From Tilletia caries (Eukaryota > Basidiomycota > Exobasidiomycetes > Tilletiales > Tilletiaceae), in the NCBI GenBank assembly GCA_032718865.1, contig JALUTQ010000041.1, forward strand, positions 1,302,001 through 1,366,000: DNA of 64,000 bases, in the 5' to 3' direction. This document shows, one piece after another, positions 24,701 to 31,308 of this stretch. The notes beneath the pieces were generated by a model. The model was not told where the DNA came from. It saw only the letters and a program-made list of their open reading frames with translations, and did not search any database. The position numbers and the translations under genes are program-made. Position 1 is the stretch's first letter. Each line of letters opens with the position of its first letter.

Positions 24701-27700
24701 ATTATACTATACTTCTACGATAGTACATGGTAGGACTATAGTATGCATATACTATTACTATAGTACTACTATAGTATACCATTTTTGCCTGGATTGCGTT
24801 TGAGAAGGAAGTATTTAAGTATTACAATGTTACTATAGTATGATGGAAAATTTGCGCATACTATAGTAGTATTATCATAATACTATAGTACTACCCCTTT
24901 TTGGCCTTGGAGTATAGTAGTATTATAGGAAATACTACCATACTATCCTATCCTATATACTACCTTCGCCCTCCCGACGACCAAAGGTAGTATGGAGTAT
25001 ACTACCCGAGTCCCTGAAAACAGTATACTATGGTATGTTGTTCAACACTGGAGTTTGCTGGCATTGTCAAAAAAGCCCCGGAGCACGGAGCAGACCCCGG
25101 AGTCCGTCGGAGCTCCGGGGATGGCAAAGTGGGTCACGTGATGGCCAAAACTGAGTCACGTGACCGGTTTTTGAGGGATTTCTCGGCCGAATCAGGTCGA
25201 AATACTGTGTATTTCAGCTTTTATGGGGCAGTAAACCCTTGGAAAGAAATGATATAGACTTCTAAAGCTGCGATTGAACTGTTTCAATAAGATTTAACCT
25301 TCTCCTGAGCCCATGTTGGACTCATTTCATGACACCCCGGAGTACCCCGGAGTCCGCGGAGCTATTTTGCGTAGCACGGAGTCCGCCTGTAAAAAATGTA
25401 CGGAGCACGGAGTAGATTCTTGCGCGCAACGGCAACTTCGACGGAGCACGGAGTGCCCTCCAGCTGACCACCAGAAATTTTGCGGAGCGCGGAGCTGGCC
25501 AGAGCTCAGACGGAGCTGAGCGGAGCGCCGCCCCGGAGTCCGGGCTCCGGGGATCTACTCCGGGAAGATCCTTAATTGCCGGGGCGCACTGCGTCGGAAA
25601 TGGCGACGATATCGTTGAGGCGAACAGGGCGTCGTTTATCGAGGGGCGGGAGACATTCAATTTTTGCCGCCTTCTTAAAGGCCCGAGTCTCCGCCCGTTC
25701 GAAGGCCCACGGCATGCGTTGCGTCCGGTGCCAGAACGCAAGCGCATAAGTCCGCTGCTCAAGAGTGGAGGCGCGCAACGTTGTCATGTCCTTGCGGAGG
25801 TACATGAGAAGGATGTTCGGTGCGATTGGGAAGCGAAAGGGGATGGGAAGGCCGAGATCTTCGCACCAGACCAAATACGCAATGATATGGCCCGCATATT
25901 TTGATCGCGTGTCGGAAGTGACGGACGTCCACAGCAACTGCGAGGCGGCCCGCGCCACGCTGAGCTCCGCTGAGCCGTGAGCCGCCTCCAGCAGATGCCG
26001 CGCCGGAGTCAGAAGCAGGGCGACTTCCTCCTTCGGTGCGATATCGCGCGCTGCGTCTGGGGTCATGGTGCAGGTGGGAACATTTTCGGGCCCCAACGTG
26101 GCCCATGTCATTGTTGCTGAGACCGGTTTGGCCGGGACCACGCGCGCCAGGGAAAGAGGACCGTCCGAGGTGGCCGGCACGACAGAGAGGGCAGGAGCGG
26201 ACCGGCGCGCACTGCTCGGGAGGGACGACGCAGACGAAGCAGGAGAAGGGGAAAGAGCGGCGGATAAGGAGAGATGGGGCCGGCCTGCGGCAGCAAGAGG
26301 TTGTGAAGGAGCGTTGGAGGAAGATATGGGAGACGTTGTTGATGAACTTGCGCGCAGACGTTGGTCACGGCGAGTGGCGCCTGTGGGTGCGCGGGGAAGA
26401 TGGGAAGACGGGGTGGGGTTGATGTCGTTCGGCTGCAAGGCCGTCTCTCGTCGCGAACGACGCCGACGAGAGACCTGCGACTGACTCATTGAGGAAAGGC
26501 GGCGCCCTGGCTCTCTTGCCATGGCGCGGCCCTGTTGAAATCGAGGGGGGCGAACTGAGAGCAGTCGCCTCGAGATGGTGCGTCGGCCGGGTTGTCTGCC
26601 GACGCGATGTACGAGACCGACATGGTGATGGCGTGCTCTGTCGCCATCTCCGCGATTGCCGCCAAGCACCGATTCGTCCAGCGGCTGCGCGACCGTCCCT
26701 TCCGCACCGCGTACACGACACCGAGGTTGTCCACCGCAAAGCGCACCACACACTCCTTTGCTCCGTACGCCACGCTTGCCTGCAGAGCCAGACTCAGGCC
26801 CCATGCCTCCATTACCCCAATGTCAATCCCTTCACCGTCCAGTACGCCCGGAAGGGGCCAGAACTGGGCTCGTCCGTCCAGTACCACGGCGCAGCCGAGG
26901 TTGGAAGCGTCCGAGTAGACGATGTGGGCGAACGATGCGCTGGGGATGTGGAAAGTGCGGGCGAGAGAGGGTTGTTGAAGGAAGGACATCCATGCCTTAA
27001 CCTCCACCCGGGTTGCTGTGGGAAGCGCCAAGCTGTGCCATGCGCAGGCCCGAACGAAGCGCGCCCGTAGCGCATAAAGAGCGTTGAGTTGGGCTCGTCG
27101 CTCCACGAATACGGCGCATGTGTGAACCAGAGTGCCAAGGACACTGGAGACTTCGCGATAGGTGACTTGTGTCGGCTGAAGAAAGGCCGTCAGCTTGCGC
27201 AGGTACTTGTCCCGCTTCTCCTCCGTGAGCGCGACCGTGCCGGCGTCGAGATCCCAAACGAAGCCTAACAGCGTGAAGCGTAGTGTCCACGTGAACCGCT
27301 TTGTCGGGTGCACCTTCCAACCAAAGCGCTCCACCTCCTCGTAGATCGTCGCCTCCGACGGCGGCCCATGCTCCGCATCGTGCAGGATCATGTGGTCGTC
27401 CGCAAAATGGCGAGCGCGGACGGAAGCGAAGCGATGCTCCAGCCACACGCACGAGACATCGCACAATTGTCCAAAGATTGCCGACATTGTAGCGATCCCA
27501 AACATTCCGACCAACCAGACAAAGCATTCCTGTCCCACCGTGAAGACGAACCGCCGTCGCTGGGCCGGCAGGTTTGGCACCTGCTGGTAGGCGTCGGCCA
27601 AGTCGTACCCCATTGCCACCGCTGTCTTCCCGGCTGTGGACAACAGCACCTGCAATGCGAAAGATGTTGATATTCATCGTCAGTCCCGTAAACTCTACAG

Positions 27701-30700
27701 AGCGCGTACGCGCTCACCGTCGGGAACAGGGTTTCCGCTCCCGCCTTCGCCGCCGACTCCTTCCGTGCGATGCCCCTCGCGTAATCACTAGCCCTATCCC
27801 ATATCCGTACCCGGTTGTGATCTCCATCATCCGATCGTCGACCTTGTGAACGCTGTCTGAGTTAGAGTGTGACGGTCGTGGCGACGGCATGAAGCCAGAG
27901 TACCGGACCGGTGCACCATACTGAGCACGGCGACGGCACGAGGCCAGAGTACCGGCTGTGGAGGAGAGAGCACGGCGACGGCGCGAAGGCCAGAGTACCG
28001 GCTATGGGAAGCGAGCACGGCGACGGCGCAAAGCCAGAGTACCGGTTCAAGTGGAGCCGCACGGCGACGGCGCGAAGCCAGAGTACCGCCCACTGCTCAT
28101 CCTTCACCTCCTTGTTGATGGAGTCCGGAATGCCGCTGAATCCTGGGCCCACCGAGGTATGTGGTGACCACGTCGCATTGAAGCAAACGCGATTTTTCTC
28201 CGGCTTGGTGGTGGTCGCCGGGGTGTGAACGATCGTCAGCGGAATTGAGACAAACGAGCCCACCGTCGCCTCAATGTCCGCTCGTGTGAAAGGACCATGC
28301 GCTCATCCTTCTTCGAGGGCCTTCTCCTTCCAGTGTCGAACAATATCGACCTGCTCGTCCTTGAAGTGGTTCGGCGCCAGGAAAGTGCGCGATGGCATGG
28401 TGATTGACCCCACCGAGAATCCGCCCCTAACACCGTCAACCACATGTCGTAATCGATCCTGATGAGAGCTGGGTATGATCCTCAGCGCCTCCTCGAACGC
28501 GTCGGGGATCAAGGGCGAGCACCGAGCCGTGGTGAAAGCCTGAATGACCGACTGGTGTTCACTTACGGCTGGGGCAGGTGACAGCGGCGTGACCGTCAAC
28601 TCCGCACCTGGAGCAGTAGTGACCGAAGCTGCACCGGTCCCCGATCGGCAGGCACTCCTTTCCACAATTGAATCGATTGCAGAAGGTGACCGACTTTCCT
28701 CTCCACCGCCAAACCATCCTCCCGAGGTTTTCAAGCTCTTGAGAGTGCGGCTGGCGACAGAATCTCCACTCGTGGTCTGCCATCTGGAGGCACGCGGCAC
28801 AGAAGGACAGGGGCTGACGATCGTAGCGAGGTCCCTTGGGGATGCTTGCGCCTCCTTCTCGAGAGCTGAAAGAGGGAGGCGCCCATCGAAAGGGATACTG
28901 AGACTGGTGATCCCACTCACGTTCCCGACGCTTACTGGCCAGCTGAGAAGGTCCGTCCGCGACCGGTGGACCTTGAACTTGGCGGCGGGGGGCGGATGAC
29001 TGATTGGCCGCATGGACTGGTGCTGTATTGTCGGGTTTGGGCGTGCAGTAGAGACCCTGCTGGTGGAGGTCTTCCATGGTGGCCCCAATGCGACCAATTT
29101 CGTCTCCTTCAGCGCGAAGAAGCGCAGACACCCACGTTTTGCCGGCATCCGTGAAATCGTCCACGTGGCCTGGAGGCTTTCCACACTGGCGCTCCGCCTT
29201 CCGAACAAGTGTCTCATTGATCTTGCCAATGTCGAAAGACATTCCCACACCGGGCTCTCGCTTGGTCCACATCGCATCCAACGCCTGCTTGATGTACCGA
29301 CGCCAGACCGGCCAGTGCGTGTCGGTGACTCGAGTCATCAGGCCAAGGTGCATGTCCTCGAGTAAGACAGCGTGATTCTTGTCGTTGTCGTTGGTCGGTG
29401 GGCCGACGGCGCGGCAAATGCTGGCCAGAACCTGAAGAGCTTGGTGCGTCGGACCCCGCGGCAAGAAGCTGTCCTTCCGATACGCCTCGTTTACCCGCTC
29501 CTGCTGCTTGTTGTTTAAGGGAAACGTGAGAGGTTTGCGGGTCTCTCCGTCCTCTGCGCCCACCAGAGCCTCGATGGTCAGCCAAATGAGCGGGGGCCGC
29601 ATGCCCCGCTTGACCAGCTCGATCATGTCGGCCGGAACCGTGTACGACGCCCCCGGCCACGGCTCGACGATCGCATCCGCATGCTGAGGGTCGACCTCCC
29701 AAGACGGAAGTCCAACCTTGTCTTTGTCCTTGTCTCCGTCCCTGCCTCCCCGAAGATTCTCAATCAGGCCCTTCGTAGCCTCTTTGGCCGCAGTTGCCGC
29801 TGCCATCGCGGCTGCAGTCGCAATGGCTTGTATGTCCACGGCCGCGGCAGGCGCAGCCGCATCAGCCGCAGGCTGGAGCTGTGGTTCGGCCATGATCTCT
29901 TTCTGTGAGGAGGTTAGTGAACGGGTTCTTTGGAGTGTTTCTGAAGCAGCGCGAGCGAGGCAAGTCGAGCGAAGTGGTGGTTCTCGACGCGACCGCGCGC
30001 ATCTTCGTCTCATAATAAATTTTCTTCGCTCTCCTTGCTTCCTCCACTTTCTCTCAAGGCTCAGCGTTCCGCTTGCGTGCGCAGAACTAACAATTACCTG
30101 GCCACTCGCTGACGAAGTCGATGTCGTCTTGGCTCATCAATGCCGTATTTCTGCTCTTACCGGCAATCCCTTCTGTTGCTGCTTCTGTAGTAGGTGCGAT
30201 CGGAAACGCACATCACGAAAACGCAAGACACGGATGGTACGACTGGCACGCCAAGTACGACGGGACGCCGGAATTAACGAGGGACATGGTTTTGGATGCT
30301 CAGAACGTGAGTAGCCAATGTTTGTTCCTCATGACCATAACAACTTCGTTGATGGTCCGGATTGGTTCATTTGCAGATCTTTCACGAGAGTATTCGGGGC
30401 GCCTACCACGTATGCGTTTCTCAGGCGATCTGGGGCATGATGTGCTTCTTCTTTGGGACAGCGCACTCCTTTGCCACGTCTTCGCTCATCTTCAGCATCG
30501 GAGACCATCTCAAAGCCAAATGCCGCGCCGTACTCGCACAGAAGTCCAGAATCATACCGCAGGCGCTCCCCACTCACGCCCCCGTGATCAACAGATCGTT
30601 GCCAGCTATCAGTCAAAGCAAATTCTCTTGCAAGTGGCGGACAGCGGATGAAGCACTCTCGAAACCTGTTCCCAGCATCACTTGTGACAGCATGAGCACC

Positions 30701-31308
30701 GACGATCAACACAGTCGCATTGAAACCCGGATGTATACATTTGGGCAGCGAATGCACGATCAACACATCTCCTTCTTCCCTGCGATCGAATCATCGAGCA
30801 CAATCGTTCGTATCGAGGCTTCTGAGGCAGAGACAGTTCTGAACTTCTTCATCAGTGAGTATTATTATGCAAAGGAGCCGATGTCCCGACAGCAGCTGAC
30901 CTTCCTTTCTTCGCTGTAATCCTTCCTAGTACAAAGCGGTGAGTGTACATGGGTAGGAGTTGATCGTCGATCCTCCAGGTCGATCTGGCTTCTGACTTGT
31001 TATGCTCTGCGACGTTACCAGTAAGCATAACGCTTGGCGCTGTAGCCTTGTGTGCCGATTCTCTCTACATGGTCCTCCGATCTTATGCGGCTGCCGAAGC
31101 AAACAACTACGAGCCGGCCTTCATTACTAGCTATATCGAAGCCGTAATCACCACTCTGCTGGCCGGAACAGGCTCTTTCATCTCGATGACGCACACCACC
31201 TTCGAGACCTCTTTCACCGCGCTTCTCTACACTCGACGTTTCGACCCAGGCAGCTCCGACACCAGCAACCCCGGAGAAGACAAGACCGATTTCTTGAACA
31301 TGGACTAA
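3772..31308 (+). CDS. Seven-TM membrane protein, split by a 25.8-kb nested transposon block
   Basis: Putative 7TM (GPCR-like topology) plasma-membrane protein of unknown ligand and family. Inferred exons are 3772-4320, 30118-30306, 30377-30854, 30930-30938 (a 9-nt microexon) and 31022-31308, together 504 codons including the stop. Hydrophobic segments lie near residues 55-79, 106-127, 136-162 and 187-211 plus three more downstream, so TM1-3 are left of the transposons and TM4-7 are right of them. The N terminus, with its run of prolines, matches that of the paralogue at 58717. Exon 1 ends exactly at GTGAGT (phase 0). A CTAAC branch-like site and an AG at 30117 precede the next in-frame exon. 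The gene could therefore still make a full protein if an intron of 25,797 nt were spliced; such length is extreme for a fungus, so it may be functionally dead. The paralogue has no intron at this place. Confidence 0.72.
4767..5332 (-). pseudogene. DIRS-1 tyrosine recombinase, C-terminal catalytic part
   Basis: C-terminal fragment of a tyrosine recombinase (phage-integrase fold) that would integrate the circular cDNA of DIRS-1. Visible catalytic features are RPGE (first Arg of the catalytic set), HCFRIGG (the HxxR motif), GGW, and YLLYLRD with the nucleophilic Tyr near the end. The frame runs into the Gypsy LTR border at 5332 and continues on the far side at 24149, rebuilding the conserved A..AFFSM-SRPGE block across the insertion. 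The gene is thus cut into three: 26489-25575, 24194-24149 and 5332-4767. Confidence 0.85.
5333..5784 (-). repeat. Gypsy-1 3' LTR
   Basis: 452-bp repeat matching 23692-24143 with three substitutions. On the minus strand it begins TGTGCTGG and ends CTAGCATA. It is flanked outside by CATAG (5328-5332). The pol reading frame overlaps its first 52 bp. Confidence 0.93.
5733..9750 (-). pseudogene. Gypsy-1 pol: protease, RT, split RNase H, integrase
   Basis: Retroelement polyprotein. The protease DTGAS motif is near 9705. A one-base frameshift just upstream separates it from gag. RT runs through 9631-8222, with VDYRQIN, FQYKMVPFGLRNAPSVFQ and the catalytic YIDD near 8290. A second one-base shift at about 8235, inside RT, leads into an 831-codon frame (8228-5733). 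In that frame: YVDAS (first RNase H Asp, residue 152); integrase zinc finger H258, H263, C293, C296; integrase core D324, D385, E420 (D-61-D-35-E); GPF near 560; then the rest of RNase H at about 703-802 (SELEL, VITDHS, NVDALSRL). A normal Gypsy has an unbroken RNase H before the integrase; here it is split around it. No chromodomain is recognised. The frameshifts suggest the copy is dead or contains sequencing indels. Confidence 0.88.
10259..11809 (-). pseudogene. Gypsy-1 gag, main part
   Basis: Capsid-like structural protein. The recognisable part (11317-10259) has the helical Gypsy gag core (WxSAVVRALPLVLKGDAAAWHESL and following) and a C-terminal zinc-knuckle-like CGRCGQDHFNFEH. Upstream, 11809-11573 encodes a coiled segment containing RIDERMDTVVGRVDAVEHW, close in style to the N-terminal piece at 23.3 kb. 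The frame shifts at least once between these parts (about 11.3-11.5 kb). The N terminus is 11.4 kb away at 23673, on the far side of the DIRS-2 insertion. Confidence 0.75.
12003..13390 (-). pseudogene. DIRS-2 tyrosine recombinase
   Basis: Tyrosine recombinase for cDNA integration. The N-terminal SAM-like DNA-binding part has STRSTYGTGVLRWLLWCDQHGL near 13.0 kb. The catalytic part has LARLGELL (first Arg), then after a frameshift near 12.34 kb the motifs HGLRIGG (HxxR), HGRW and YLRQHV (nucleophile Tyr). The last frame ends at 12003. The frameshift lies between the Arg and HxxR motifs, so this copy would not make an intact enzyme. Confidence 0.82.
13395..15260 (-). pseudogene. DIRS-2 reverse transcriptase-RNase H with spliceosomal-type intron
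   Basis: RT opens with the DIRS block GPFQNSPLGLVPK (about 15.14 kb), then RLIQDFSWPR and INSHLSSDDWPTTWG. A 266-nt GTGAGT...CAG interval (14974-14709) interrupts it; removing it joins DVVRT to LLILPSSAQAAVRDVADAF, restoring RT motif A. Then come FGLAPATGVWG, LKWVDDFLF (catalytic DD) and an RNase H domain with CDAS, IITDN and NMADAPSRG, ending at 13395. An intron in a retroelement RT is unexpected, because the RNA intermediate should lose it. The N-terminal end is cut by the LTR-trimer insertion at 15265. Confidence 0.82.
15266..15490 (-). repeat. LTR of trimer element, copy 1
   Basis: 225 bp, TG...CA, preceded by target duplication ATGAG at 15261-15265. Looks identical to the other three copies. 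Confidence 0.9.
15818..17443 (-). CDS. Unknown 541-codon frame in trimer unit 1
   Basis: Open frame that starts inside an LTR (17443) and runs through the internal minisatellite to 15818. The first part is hydrophobic and Ser/Arg-rich. The middle is a repetitive tract with recurring YDDA/RRR/TTT segments, created by one minisatellite read in three frames. The last 285 codons (from about 16675) are a non-repetitive domain with CPFCTAPQQQHPSY, a hydrophobic stretch and a Pro/Ser-rich tail. No retroviral enzyme or known domain is recognised. It may be a gag-like or captured sequence, or be open by chance. The same frame stays open in unit 3 and is broken in unit 2 by one-base changes. Confidence 0.4.
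   Translation of the reverse strand: MVVDHDHTSSHFCPHSLLSLVRAHVSRDPPARSNTVKRVTVNVQGLRPATLHFFDNTQSLIDYQHIVVLLAAGSSFWSSCRPLSLQFFPLQDIISGALHHSHSDTASISGRRVRRRALFSLAYDDTPSLLSRQRTTTHRFSPMEAYDDAPVLPSGSVRRRASSPHLQRQRTTTRPSPPQTMTRSLHEALAPQPAYDDACLRPMYDDTAALSAWCTTTPKYAPSANDDAQAAAGTALRSVADPSCGKTETEVPTSIQMTSAERSARAETTRSGTPRHNTTTGRYEVRRHLPARLKPTAAHTYNPLVDLTPDNPYVGSHPPPNDSTARVPPCPFCTAPQQQHPSYVKALKYLAATGFQLADPTLAPLVQNPAAAVTVALSVACALITQRNDSLEIPSMCDATEKRGTECFAVDNNRSRRRPTAALGITARTSLAKHKSATPSSRQPGHFLRDGMFENADSPSDNQFNSLQRELRQTLPEGEVYPVKFSPLNSPSSAGSLYRARSTARVSAYSPVEPISSLLAPSTNPSITVPSKSASAKTRFG
16790..17114. repeat. GCGTCGTCGTACGC minisatellite, unit 1
   Basis: About a dozen irregularly spaced copies of the core GCGTCGTCGTACGC, separated by short G-rich spacers of 10-40 nt. 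The core contains the palindrome CGTACG. Confidence 0.85.
17289..17513 (-). repeat. LTR of trimer element, copy 2
   Basis: 225 bp, identical in appearance to copy 1; shared between units 1 and 2. Confidence 0.9.
17842..18699 (-). CDS. Unknown 285-codon frame in trimer unit 2
   Basis: Non-repetitive domain of the same frame as in units 1 and 3, starting MTSAERSAR. Upstream, one-base length changes in the minisatellite break the link to the LTR-borne start seen in the other units. Confidence 0.35.
   Translation of the reverse strand: MTSAERSARAETTRSGTPRHNTTTGRYEVRRHLPARLKPTAAHTYNPLVDLTPDNPYVGSHPPPNDSTARVPPCPFCTAPQQQHPSYVKALKYLAATGFQLADPTLAPLVQNPAAAVTVALSVACALITQRNDSLEIPSMCDATEKRGTECFAVDNNRSRRRPTAALGITARTSLAKHKSATPSSRQPGHFLRDGMFENADSPSDNQFNSLQRELRQTLPEGEVYPVKFSPLNSPSSAGSLYRARSTARVSAYSPVEPISSLLAPSTNPSITVPSKSASAKTRFG
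18817..19135. repeat. GCGTCGTCGTACGC minisatellite, unit 2
   Basis: Same array as in unit 1, with single-base length differences in homopolymers (TTTTT for TTTT near 18811 and one G fewer near 18938). Confidence 0.85.
19312..19536 (-). repeat. LTR of trimer element, copy 3
   Basis: 225 bp, identical in appearance to the others; shared between units 2 and 3. Confidence 0.9.
19864..21500 (-). CDS. Unknown frame in trimer unit 3
   Basis: Same frame as unit 1, open without a stop through the minisatellite and LTR copy 4. The open frame even extends to 21894, into DIRS-2 gag-region sequence, but that extension is a junction product. No known domain. Confidence 0.35.
20837..21158. repeat. GCGTCGTCGTACGC minisatellite, unit 3
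   Basis: Essentially identical to the array in unit 1. Confidence 0.85.
21335..21559 (-). repeat. LTR of trimer element, copy 4
   Basis: 225 bp; followed by target duplication ATGAG at 21560-21564. It is the 5' LTR if the element is read on the minus strand. Confidence 0.9.
21728..22933 (-). pseudogene. DIRS-2 gag-like protein, frameshifted
   Basis: Starts at MPVSETDAAVSVSLRFLDRL (22933). The frame shifts near 22.79 kb into a Glu/Gln-rich coiled coil (EEDAERLQQEAREAEEENER) and again near 22.53 kb into the main domain (LWHLTAEGMAVATKSKL). It ends in two Cys clusters, FRCFVCFSNEGG and CLDFQLKGC...CANCGHGGHGASSC, a zinc-knuckle layout usual for DIRS gag proteins. A TATA-like stretch (about 23105-23115, minus strand) lies some 170 bp upstream of the start. 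Confidence 0.72.
23230..23673 (-). pseudogene. Gypsy-1 gag, N-terminal fragment
   Basis: Begins MADAPTNGRPQ at 23673, 18 nt inside the 5' LTR border. Pro/Ser/Thr-rich, then NPTLDMVLDRLNDWGDRMDTL, after which similarity to gag is lost near 23.28 kb at the DIRS-2 junction. The rest of gag lies at 11809-10259. Confidence 0.65.
23677..23691 (-). promoter_or_regulatory. Gypsy-1 primer binding site
   Basis: On the minus strand TGGTGATGAGACCGG begins directly after the last LTR base. TGG pairs with the CCA end of a tRNA, and the stretch would match a tRNA 3' end reading CCGGTCTCATCACCA. The tRNA identity is not assigned. Confidence 0.7.
23692..24143 (-). repeat. Gypsy-1 5' LTR
   Basis: 452-bp partner of 5333-5784. 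Followed outside by CATAG (24144-24148), the same pentamer that borders the other LTR. Confidence 0.93.
24149..24194 (-). pseudogene. DIRS-1 recombinase, 46-nt middle fragment
   Basis: A sliver of recombinase coding sequence between the TIR element (target copy at 24195-24202) and Gypsy-1 (target copy at 24144-24148). It encodes HAHAAISAAALFAFFS. It joins RPGN upstream (25575 side) to MSRPGE downstream (5332 side) in one frame, which shows that both elements hit the same gene independently. Confidence 0.82.
24203..25574. mobile_element. 1.37-kb non-autonomous TIR element with 8-bp target duplication
   Basis: Terminal inverted repeats of 19 bp with one mismatch (TAAGGAGCTTCCCGGAGTA at 24203; the inverse at 25556-25574), with weaker pairing further in. 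Flanked by ATTGCCGG at 24195-24202 and 25575-25582. An 8-bp duplication fits hAT-type elements. No transposase is encoded. The outer parts repeat CCGGAGCACGGAG-like blocks. The centre (about 24.4-25.05 kb) is packed with TATAGTATACTA-type palindromes. The 8-bp duplication falls in the DIRS-1 recombinase, between RPGN codons. Confidence 0.87.
25575..26489 (-). pseudogene. DIRS-1 tyrosine recombinase, N-terminal part
   Basis: Starts at ATG 26489, overlapping the RT-RNase H stop as ATGA. The first half is a low-complexity Ser/Pro/Arg tail. Then comes a SAM-like core-binding domain with SDTRSKYAGHIIAYLVWCEDLG and LRASTLEQRTYALAFWHRTQ. It ends at VAISDAVRPGN, where the TIR element is inserted. The catalytic half is at 24194-24149 and 5332-4767. 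Confidence 0.82.
26486..28480 (-). pseudogene. DIRS-1 reverse transcriptase-RNase H with intron and minisatellite
   Basis: From 27649 to 26486 the frame is clean: MGYDLADAYQQVP (motif A), FVWLVGMFG, RHFADDHMI (catalytic DD), WKVHPTKR, then RNase H with YSDAS, FAVDNLG and NPADAPSRG. A 68-nt GTGAGC...CAG intron (27717-27650, phase 0) precedes it; removal joins ETLFPT to VLLSTAGKTAVAMGYD. Further upstream the N-terminal RT region (about 28.48-28.1 kb, with VRGGFSVGSITMPSRTFLAPNHF and, frame-shifted, PEKNRVCFNATWSP) is broken by a frameshift and by a five-copy minisatellite. Confidence 0.82.
27880..28092. repeat. Five-copy minisatellite inside DIRS-1 RT
   Basis: Units of about 35-50 bp built on a core CACGGCGACGGCGCGAAG plus CCAGAGTACCGG, separated by variable spacers. 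It interrupts the RT coding sequence between the SINKEVKDEQ block and the intron. Confidence 0.8.
28559..29893 (-). pseudogene. DIRS-1 gag-like protein (frame intact)
   Basis: 444-codon frame starting MAEPQLQPAAD at 29893; the open frame extends 40 codons further upstream, but this Met follows a splice- or leader-like stretch. Ala-rich start, a helical central domain, and a C-terminal Cys/His region with CNRFNCGKEC, CSFGHYC and CSRCGVDGHAAVTC, consistent with zinc knuckles. It would be the structural or nucleic-acid-binding protein of the element. The frame itself is undamaged. Confidence 0.75.

Larger units (their letters stand above)
4321..30117 (-). mobile_element. DIRS-order retroelement (DIRS-1) carrying nested insertions
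   Basis: Outermost element of the nest. In minus-strand order it encodes a gag-like protein (29893-28559), RT-RNase H (about 28.48-26.49 kb) and a tyrosine recombinase (26489 onward, ending at 4767). Gag, RT/RH and a tyrosine recombinase in place of a DDE integrase define the DIRS order. No methyltransferase domain is seen, which favours a Ngaro-like type. The listed ends are the splice edges of the host gene. The true element ends lie between 4321 and 4766 on one side and 29894 and 30117 on the other; I could not see the split or inverted terminal repeats expected of the family, nor a target duplication (DIRS elements make none). Inside it sit a TIR element and a Gypsy element. Confidence 0.75.

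Noticed and set aside
24203..25574. Local hAT transposase (47602-51552) as the mobiliser of the 1.37-kb TIR element
   Set aside because: I found no copy of the TAAGGAGCTTCCCGG TIR near the transposase gene; only the 8-bp duplication points to hAT in general.
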